A DNA stretch of 64,000 nt from Prinia subflava. Lineage: Eukaryota > Chordata > Aves > Passeriformes > Cisticolidae. Every line of letters starts with the position of its first letter. Within the stretch, counting starts at the first letter, position 1. The notes beneath the pieces were generated by a model that saw nothing but the letters and a program-made list of their open reading frames with translations, searched no databases and was not told where the DNA came from. Shown one piece after another: positions 31,771 to 40,212 of the stretch. The stretch is taken from NCBI RefSeq assembly GCF_021018805.1, contig NW_026960607.1, positions 1,180,501 to 1,244,500 on the forward strand, read 5' to 3'. Both the position numbers and the translations under genes were made by a program.

Positions 31771-32510
31771 ACTCCAAAGAACACAGGGCAGGCTCCGCGA
31801 CCGCCCGTGCTCGCACAGCCTAAGCTGGAGGCGAAAGCGGACGGGAGTTCTGCCGCCGCGGTGGGGGAAGCTGCCATGGGGCGCAGACAGGAGGGGTCTC
31901 CTCCGCGCGCCGTGAGGTCGGGGGAGGTGGAGACGGATCGCATCACACGGGGGGCTGCAGGGCCCGTTGCTCCGGCCGTGCAGCTGGAGGCAGGAGCCAT
32001 TGTTACAATAAACCAGGAAGCGGAAACTGGACCGCACCGTGCCAGTGCGCGTGGGGGGATGGGAACGGTGTCAGGCTCCGTCACTGCACTTGAGCAAAGG
32101 GAGGCAGGGACGGGGCGGGAGCAGGGTGGGGATTACCCCCCGGGAGCCGCCCCCTCGCAGCAGGCGCAGGCAGCGCCATGCCCGCCTCCCTCCATCAAAC
32201 ATCACACGGGGTCCGTGTCCCACCCTGGCGCACGGCCAAAAATAAAAGCAATTATACAGCCTGGTAGTGTGCCTGGGATTGAATCTACACAATACACTGA
32301 TTCACTGCACTCAGCCGGTGCAGTGCGAGCGCCATCTGGTGACGAAGTTGTAAAACTGCACCCAGCCGGTGCAGCACTGACGCCACCTTGTGGCAAAACC
32401 ATAAAACTACACCCAGCAGGTGTGGCAACAGCGCCACCTTGTGGCAAAACTTTAAAACTGCACCCAGATGGTGCGGCAGCAGCGCCACCTGGTGGCGGAA
32501 TCCCAAAATT
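31750..32510 (+). pseudogene. gag: gag: linker with 17-residue repeats
   Basis: The frame 31690-32562 continues the linker from about 31750 (GEMILTPKNTGQ matches the older family D gag). It is rich in Ala, Gly, Pro and charged residues and ends in a 17-residue repeat of the type KLHPAGAALTPPCGKTI, four copies, encoded by the 51-bp tandem array at 32305-32508. Such low-complexity linkers between matrix and capsid vary greatly among ERVs. The following capsid lies in a different frame, so another indel lies in or near the array. Confidence 0.7.
32305..32508. repeat. 51-bp tandem array, four units, with CTCF-like motifs
   Basis: Units begin ctgcac/ctacac at 32305, 32356, 32407 and 32458. Each contains one copy of a GCGCCACCTGGTGG-like motif: about 32329-32342, 32380-32393, 32431-32444 and 32482-32495. 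The last fits the vertebrate CTCF core (reverse complement of CCASYAGRKGGCRS) at every position; the others have one or two mismatches. All have the same orientation. Confidence 0.8.
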
Positions 32511-33950
32511 GCATCTTTTTTTCCGATTTCATATAAAAGAAAGACTTCTGCAAGAAAACTGATTCCTAAACAGAAACAACAACTTCCAAAGCAACAAGAA
32601 GAATTTTCATCACAATTTAAAGAAGATATAAAATATTATATCCCACAAGAAGAAGAGGAAGAAGAAGAAGAAGAAGCGGAAGAAGAAGAAGAAATAGAAG
32701 AAGAAGAAGAAGAAATAGATAGTGATGATGATGATGATGACATAGTCAGAATTATAGCCTCACAAGGAATTCCACTCACTTCTCAAGCAAATCTGCTTTC
32801 AAAAGACTTTGTGAAGCAATTTTTCCTTCAACTTAGAGATTGTGCTCAGGAGTTCTCTCAAGATTCTCCTGCGGATCTTTTTCAGTCTTCCACTCCAGCA
32901 AAAGGCAGCTACACAGCGAAGCCAAAGCAATTCAGTCAACCAAGAACAGCCTTTTCCAAGCGTGTTGCACAAGGACAGCAATTTTTCTATCCTCATCAAG
33001 AAGAGGGGAAGGAAGATATTGCATCATGGCAACAAGCACAGCAACTGACTCCAATTCACAAATACATTTATACAGATCCACAAGCATCCGAAGCAATGGA
33101 TTGGAATGAAATAAAAAAGAGAGCATTAAAGGAAAGAGACTTTGATATGACAGATGCCGGAAGTATAGCAATGCCAGTGACTTTTGATGCACGGGGACAA
33201 AATCCAAGATGGGAACGACTGAATCATGATGTAGTAAGAGACCTAATGAAAGCAATGCGTGAGAATGGCATTGGATCACCCTACTTCAAACAGCTTTTGA
33301 AAGGTACATTCAACACATACGACTTAACACCGTATGATCTCAGATCCCTTGCTTCAATGATTCTCACAGATTCACAAATCCTGATATGGGATGCAAAATG
33401 GAGAAGAGCCCTTGAAAATCTCAGAAACAGATACCAAGGAGGACAAAACGCAGCTCTCACTGTGGCAGAAATGGCAGGGGACCCGCCACACGACAACCCA
33501 CAGCAGCAAGCCAGAAAATTACCGCGAGGGGTGTTGGCAGACATCAAAGATGCGGCACGGAAAGCAATTGTGCAAATTCCACCGGCAGGAGTTCCAGAAA
33601 GCATCTACACTGAGATCAAGCAAGGTCCTTCAGAGCCCTTCACTTCATTCATCGACCGCCTCACTCAGGCAGTGGACAGGCAAGTGAATGATGAAGGAGC
33701 AAAGCCTTGCTTGCTCCGAAGTCTTGCTTTTGCAAACGCTAATGCAGAATGCAAGCGGATCGTCAGTGCCATGCCAGATCAACCCTCTCTGGCAGACATG
33801 GTGGAAGCATGCAGCAAGGTGGGCACACCTCAGCATGTTGCATCGATTCAAGCAAGCCTCTTGGGAGAGCAGATCGAAAAGATCATGAAAGTCCAGAGTG
33901 AGAACTTCAAAGAAGTTTTGGCAGCGCTCCATCAATCCAATTCCCCGCAT
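32510..33950 (+). pseudogene. gag: gag: acidic linker and capsid, cut before nucleocapsid
   Basis: The frame 32388-34010 is genuine from about 32510. It has a run of Glu (about 32652-32730), then an Asp run, then a linker and the capsid: N-terminal domain (WERLNHDVVRDLMKAM), YDLTPYDLRSLASMI, and the major homology region (IKQGPSEPFTSFIDRL, from about 33613). The C-terminal capsid domain is followed by ALHQSN and then, near 33950, the sequence switches to integrase; the remaining codons to 34010 are out of frame. Capsid itself appears intact. Nucleocapsid with its zinc knuckles is deleted, so the RNA-packaging part of Gag is lost. Confidence 0.85.
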
Positions 33951-34668
33951 CCATGGGAGCAGTCAACCCAAGAGGATTGCAAAGTCTGCAGCTATGGCAG
34001 ACTGATGTAACGAAATATCCATCTTTTGGGAAACTCAAAAATATCCATGTTTCGGTTGACACATTTTCAGGCGCAATTTTTGCATCTCTGCACGCAGGTG
34101 AAACAGCGCAGCATGCGTGCAGACATTTTTTGCAAGCTTTTGCATCGTTAGGCGTTCCGCAAGAGATAAAAACAGATAATGGTCCAACATACATAGGAAA
34201 AGCGCTTGACAAATTTTTGAAAAGATGGGGTGTCCGGCACACCTTTGGCATCCCACATTCTCCAACAGGTCAAGCAATCACTGAAAGAGCACATCATACA
34301 CTGAAGTCCCTTTTGGACAAACAAAAAGGGGGGAGGCGGACGCAACACCTCACATGTGTCTGAACAAAGCTTTATATGTGTTGAATTTCCTGAACGGCTC
34401 TTTCACAGAGCCCACTCCACCAATTGTGAGACATTTTTCGAATAGTTCTCAGGCAAAACTGAAAGAGAATCCCTTGGTCTTGGTCAAAAACCCAGAGTCA
34501 GGAAAGATCGAAGGTCCATTCAAATTAATAACTTGGGGCAAGGGTTATGCTTGTGTCTCCACAGGAGCTGGACCAAAGTGGGTGTCGGCAAGACACGTGA
34601 AACCGTACCGAGTCCAGGAACAAGCAGACGCAAGTCCCGGAAACGCAGAAGCAAGCACGCAGACGTGA
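33950..34668 (+). pseudogene. pol: pol: integrase core and C-terminus only
   Basis: Integrase enters without its zinc domain at AVNPRGLQ and carries the catalytic residues in WQTDVT, KTDNGPTY and TGQAITE. A frameshift near 34340-34360 splits it: 33953-34363 holds the core, 34354-34668 the C-terminal domain (GKGYACVST). It lies in a different frame from gag, so it is not a Gag fusion. The upstream two-thirds of pol are missing. Residual function is unlikely. Confidence 0.87.
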
Positions 34669-34781
34669 GCCAGTGCCAAAGCCGTGAACATCTCCTCGTC
34701 TGGCGTGCAAAAGACTTTGGGACTTGGGGTTTTTTTCTCTGTGACTTGGGTGGTGTTGGATCCCAGAAATTCCCAGGAGGA

Positions 34782-35249
34782 ATGAGGTCTCTAAATATGG
34801 AGGTTGATCAGATGTTACTCCTGTGCCTCATCCTTTCACCAATTGCCTTAGGCAATGTGGCAGATTTGCCAATGATTCAACTAAAAGGAAATATCTGGGA
34901 AACTCTAGCCAAAGCGGCAGGGTTTGATGGGATGTTCAGTTGGTTCAATCTTTCAGCGTGGTGGAGAGAACTTTTAAAGGTTTTGATATATTTTTTGTTG
35001 GGACTTGTGATTCTTCTGGTGTTCGTGCCGTGTTTGCTTCAATGCATGCGGCGCGCCATGGATGGAGCTGCCAGAAGGGTGTTTTTGGTGCAAACAGGAG
35101 GGGGAGATGTTGGAGTCCAGAGGATCCCTCTGACAGCCCTGGAGAGTCAGGGGGCTGTACAGGGGGGTCTGGGATCTGTACAAGGGGGTCAGCCAGCCTC
35201 CCACAGAGCCCAGAAGGACTCTGATTCTGGCTTCTATCCATGGAAGTGA
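34782..35249 (+). CDS. Micro-Env: signal peptide, SU N-terminus, membrane anchor
   Basis: A 155-residue frame starting at ATG 34782 (a second in-frame ATG is at 34797). It has a hydrophobic signal (MLLLCLILSPIALG), then GNIWETLAKAAG, which aligns with the first residues of mature SU in the family B Env (ENMWVTWAKQTK), and then SWFNLSAWW and a long hydrophobic anchor ending VPCLLQCM, aligning with the pre-membrane and membrane segment of that Env. About 330 residues are missing between. The last 47 codons lie in the LTR (from 35108), as happens with the tail of the family B Env. The frame is fully open in a very young insertion. It would be a small type I membrane protein; no function is known to me. 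Confidence 0.68.
   Translation: MRSLNMEVDQMLLLCLILSPIALGNVADLPMIQLKGNIWETLAKAAGFDGMFSWFNLSAWWRELLKVLIYFLLGLVILLVFVPCLLQCMRRAMDGAARRVFLVQTGGGDVGVQRIPLTALESQGAVQGGLGSVQGGQPASHRAQKDSDSGFYPWK
35096..35107 (+). promoter_or_regulatory. Polypurine tract
   Basis: aggagggggaga directly before the LTR TG, lying inside the micro-Env frame. Confidence 0.75.
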
Positions 35250-35886
35250 ATGCTCACATGAAGGAAGAATCACAGATCCTAAGAATTTAGAAGCAGATAG
35301 TAGTTTGTCATAGAGTATAAATATAGAGATTAGGATTCATAGTATACGGGGCTGAGAGGACAAGATGGAGGAATTGGGGAGTGGCCCCTAGTTTCCTTGT
35401 TCTTGTTCTCATCCCCCATCTTTTGCTGATTTGGACTTTAGAGATTGGTTTAGAATAGAACTGACATGTTAGCGTAGCAAGTTAGTATTGGTAATGTTCT
35501 GTAAACAATAAATACGTCTTGGACTGTGGTTGGGTCGGGGATACGGTACATAAGGTACGGGGCTCTCTGATCCGCCCCAGTCCAGCGGCAGCCCAGCGCC
35601 AGTCCAACGGCGTGTCTTGCTTTGCTGGGGACGCCTTGCAAAGCCGAACAAGAACTGTTAGATAATATGAAATAAACAACCTTGATAACCTGAGCTGCTG
35701 GACTCACAGTGTCGTCTCTGCCTTCGGTGTGAAACACTCAGGGCAAAGAGAAGACAGAAAACCTTATTATCTTGGGGAACAGCAACCCCAGGAAAATACC
35801 CAGGGAACAGCAACCCTGGGGGAAGATTTCACCTCCTCGGGGAACGGCCGCCCCGAGGGGAATCTCGGGGAACATCAACCCCGAGA
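35108..35886 (+). mobile_element. Family D 3' LTR
   Basis: 779 bp; same as the 5' copy apart from three extra bases (near 35215). It ends ...CCCCGAGA followed by the target duplication gaaggg at 35887-35892. Confidence 0.93.
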
Positions 35887-35892
35887 GAAGGG

Positions 35893-38800
35893 AGTCATGC
35901 AAAGGACAAAAAAGAAATTAAATCCAAGAGTCAGTCGAAAAGTATTTGGCCAATTTTGATTCACAGAAATGTTCAGAGGCATTATTTTCATTCTATGGTG
36001 GAATGAATAGTAATGGGAAGACTTTGCATGTTAACACAGATACATTCATTGTCATTAGGCAGGCAGAAGTCAAAGCCTAGGGTAGCTTGAACTCTTGCCT
36101 CCCGCAGCTTTCTCAGTCTCTCATTTTGAAAGGGGAATGGGGGGGATCCCTTACAGGAAAACGCTAATTTACTAGATCACGTAAGTCATGTTTAAAAAAG
36201 AAAAAAGCCCAAAGTTGTTAATTTCAGTTCATAAATGAAGAATGAAGTAACTATAATAAAAAATTAATGTATAATCACAGTAAATCTATTTAAGCAACTT
36301 CTACAGGAACAGATGACCAGCTTTATCTAACTGCAGAGAAGTGTTAAAAGAAGATGGACCTTTTTTTTCCCATTGAAGTGTGCTGTAAATAAGTAGCAGC
36401 ATTCCCACAGCTGAGAGGAGAATTGAGAATGAATTATTCATACTGCCTGGAATAGATTTAGATTCTTTCAGACATTCTGTGAGTTCTGCAGTCAAGATGC
36501 AATCTTTCAATAATTCAAATGTCATCAGAAAAGAATAAGAAGTCATGATTGGAAACATCATAATAAAAAAGTTTGAAGTGTTGAAAATATACAATGCAAG
36601 GACAAAACGTTATTGTTTAGCTGGCATTTGAATTAAATTGTTTATATTATTAGGTTATGAGCTACAAAATAAGGTATTTTAAAATTATGTGGTCCTGTGG
36701 AGGAGTAGTATGAGCTAGTAACATTTATGAGTGTCAGATAGAGATGTCCTGAATGTAAATGTTAATACTGAGAGAATAAAACCAAATAACATCACTGAAT
36801 TTGTGCAGATCACCTTTTTGACTTTAATTTTAACCAGTTCAAGAATTTTTTTTAAAGTCAGATGTTGTTTTTCAAACCTCAGAAAGGTTAACTATTAAAT
36901 GGTTACTGTAAAGTCTGAGTATATGAAATTATTTACTGATTTTATCCAGTAAATAGCATTTTTTTTTGCTAACATGGTAATTCCTCATCATACTTTCTTA
37001 TTTCCAGTAATTCTCAATCTTCCCTCAACAAGTATGACTTTGAGGTAGAATTGTACCATATTTTCCTTAACAGGAATTTAAACTGCCTTAGGTGTTCTTA
37101 CTCTCTAAAGATGACCCATGTCTCGGGGAAAGTGAAACAAGAGGCCTCTAAACAACAAAGATTAAAAGTAATTGATGAAACAGATAAAAATGTCCTCTCT
37201 GTCCAGGATTGCCTAGGACCCTTTATTTTCTAGTGTTGATACTTTCAGTGGCTCTCATGGTTGAATTCTTACTCCTCTTGAATACTTATAAAGGTTTCAT
37301 TTCTTCCGCTCTGTAGAAGCTTAGCTCTTGGTCTGCCCAGAAATCTGTTTCTCTGTGTGTACTGCACCTGTGGTTGCCTGTTTGCTCTATCCCCCTCTGC
37401 ATGCTCAAATCATCACTTTGGGAATTTCCCAATCTTCGTACTCACAACCAAGAGCCTCCTTCTAAAAGACCCAAAGTAGGAGAAAAGGCAGCCTCATTAA
37501 TTTTAATGAACAACAAAAAATCATGCAGTAGCCCATTGAACAAGGCGATGAGTCATGCATTTGCTACACACACACTTTTATAATCACATTTAATGACAAT
37601 TGACCTTTATATATTTCTGCAGCATATACATAGACACACATAGCAATGTGCTTTGGAAAGAACCAAACTGCATTGGTCCACAGAAAGAACAGTCCAACCA
37701 GGCATCATTCTCCATCACCATCCTCCCCTTCCAGTTAGCAGGACTGGGGTCTTTGTGTAGCTCTGAAAATAGATCACTGCTGAAATGATGGTCAAGATGA
37801 TATCTTAATGGAACAGAACCAGGAAGTCTGTCTTTTTATATTTGGTCCATTTATACTTAAATAATATCTTTGTTTCCTTCACTCTTCTACTTCATTTAGG
37901 TGGCTGATGCTGTAAAAATTTTTCAGTCTCAGTGGTAATGCAGTACTTCCAAGTGGTAGACAGAGTGGGCACATTATAGTGGTTATTTTCACCTCTGCCT
38001 CAGGCATCATTAACAGGAGTGAACATCTGCTAGGTTCCAGAAATAGTAATTCTTATAAGCCCCTGTCTCTCACAAGACAACAGAATGTGTAAAAGCTTTT
38101 TCGAGAGATTCGGCTGACAGCACCAGTCACAGCAGAGTGTTTTATCTGATCAGAGACCCTTCATTTCTGGTCTGCTATCCTGGTAAGAAGAGGGAGGAGA
38201 AACTTATTCAAAACAAGCCTGCCAACAGATCTGCTAGAACTGCCTCCAAGCAATGAGTTACACACTCACATTTTCACAAATAGAGGCTAGAAAACACAGT
38301 CCATTCATTACCTAAAGTGTTAGTCATGTCCACTTTTACCTCAGCTGAGAATATGTAAGTCCTGAGCTAAAGGACTGAGGGCAACATAGAGCTGAAAGTA
38401 CAGGAAAGGGAACTAAACTGTGGCATTGAAAAGCAGGCACCTCCAGTGTCAGATATGTTGGCTTTGGGTAATCTCTCTGCCCTTGCACACCAAGGTCCTT
38501 TGAGTTTCACGTGTCAGTTTTTTCCCCCCAAAAATAAACTGGTTACCACTGATGTAACTGCAATAAGAGCAAACTGCAAAACATGTAGCAATCTCAACCC
38601 AATTGTTGTGGTTTTTCCTTAACTGAGTAAAAGTAAACTGAGATATGTTAAAATAAATTATCACACAGTCCTCAGATATAAAGAGTGCTAAATGGGAACA
38701 TTAACTGAATACTGACAGCTTGAAAAAATATTCATTACATGGTGTCACAACACCTTCTGGAGCACAGTAGTGGAAAGATACATGCTAATAATATCCCAAG

Positions 38801-39748
38801 GTCCTTGCAACCTCCTGCTGGTATGGGGCAGATTTCATCAACAGATGCAGAGAGCAGGTTTTAGGAGACTACATCTTAATACAGAAACAACAGAGAAAGA
38901 GTTCTGCTTTTCTTCAAGAAGAATTTGCGTTAAGTCTGGAGCAAAAGAGAAATTACAGAAAGGGTACACACAACTACTCCAACATAGAGGAAAAATTGAC
39001 ATCTCAAGTTTTGCCAGACACAGTAGTTTCTTTTAACACCAAAACTTTCTTGAGAAAAGTAATGTATTCTGAGCAACATGCACAGTGTTCCTCTTCTGGT
39101 CTGCTCACATGTTGATATAGGCCACTCCTCTAAAGGTATACTAAAGGTATACTCCACTAAAGTGTGGTCAGGTACCTAAAAGTATCTTCCTCCATCAGAA
39201 AACCAACAGGATTTTGCTTAAAATATAAGGCTCACAAGAATGTACCACACAACATTCTTTTAAGACAACCTCCAATTCTGATTTTTGACTAAAATCTAAA
39301 ATTTGCCTAAGTCTAAAATTTTTAAACCTCATCACCTCTGCTGGCTGACCTGAATTTCAGGTTCTTTCTGCTTTTATGTTGGACTATGATCCTAGAGATA
39401 TTTTTCTGACCTAAATGATTCTATGGGTTTTTTTGCCAAAATCTTAATTTTTACTGTTTTAAAGTAATTTTTCCTCAAGGAAACAGATTTAGGAAAAAAA
39501 CCCAAAAAACAAACCCAAACAATCAAACCCAAAAGTTATCTGATTTTTTTTTCTGAATTAGGCACAGCTCTGTAAATATAAACTTTGAAGACAAAGTATT
39601 TGATGTTTTACACCTGTGTTTCTCAAAAAAATGTTGGCCTACATTTTATTCATATCTTCGCTCCTTCTATTTGTGATTCTTTGATTATTTCTGTGAGCCC
39701 AAGATATTTACAGAGAGGACAGAGGCATGATCGCCCTAAAAATAATTT
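35893..39748. other. Non-coding interval
   Basis: AT-rich DNA without a recognisable gene. A CR1 end lies at 39375-39426; nothing else was identified. Confidence 0.6.
39375..39426 (+). repeat. CR1 LINE 3' end fragment
   Basis: tgttggactatgatcct ... ctaaatgattctatgg is a diverged CR1 3' end. Confidence 0.65.
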
Positions 39749-39754
39749 GGATAA

Positions 39755-40078
39755 TGTGTGGGTGATAGCTAGGGACAGGCGCTCGGAAGATCACGTGATG
39801 TCACGGGAAGATAAGGACCCTCCCCCCGTCCCTTCGGTGGTGGCCCCTCCTAGCCCCATTAGCTTCCCACCAACCACTGACCTTTAGATCCTTTGCCCTC
39901 CCACTGACATAGTAGAAGACCCTTTAGACTATTTAACCCCATGTGTAATACAATAAACCGCCATTTGCCGTCCACCAAATTGGTGTAAGCGTGACAATGG
40001 ACCGAGTGACTCGAGGAGTCGAGTTGCCGTGCTGACTCTTTGAAACCAGGTCGCCATTGCCTCATATCGAAGGCAACA
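39755..40078 (+). mobile_element. Family F 5' LTR
   Basis: TGTGTGGGTG ... AGGCAACA. A TATA-like tatttaa is at 39930-39936 and AATAAA at 39952-39957, so the poly(A) signal lies close to the predicted start of R. Confidence 0.95.
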
Positions 40079-40081
40079 TTC

Positions 40082-40100
40082 TGGTGCCGAAAGCCCGGGA
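40082..40100 (+). promoter_or_regulatory. Primer binding site, tRNA-Phe
   Basis: tggtgccgaaagcccggga matches the 3' end of tRNA-Phe with one extra base in the middle. Three bases separate it from the LTR. Confidence 0.82.
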
Positions 40101-40212
40101 ACAAGGAAAACGCTCGGGAGTCGGGATTTTTCGCCTGGACAGGAGCAGCGGCCGGGGCAGGCCAAAGGAACTGACCCTCGGCGGGGGAGACGTCCCCGGA
40201 CCAGCGAGACTC

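Larger units (their letters stand above)
29890..35886 (+). mobile_element. Family D ERV, internally deleted, nearly identical LTRs
   Basis: Two LTRs (776 and 779 bp) that appear identical except for one 3-bp indel, and a perfect target duplication gaaggg (29884-29889 and 35887-35892), mark a very recent insertion. The interior has a tRNA-Tyr primer site, gag in three stretches, then a jump near 33950 straight into the middle of integrase, and a micro-Env. Nucleocapsid, protease, RT, RNase H and the zinc domain of integrase are absent. It must have been copied by proteins supplied from another element. Confidence 0.93.

Noticed and set aside
32305..32508. Regular repeats that might suggest a CRISPR array
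   Set aside because: Units are contiguous 51-bp tandem copies inside a vertebrate ERV gag, without spacers.
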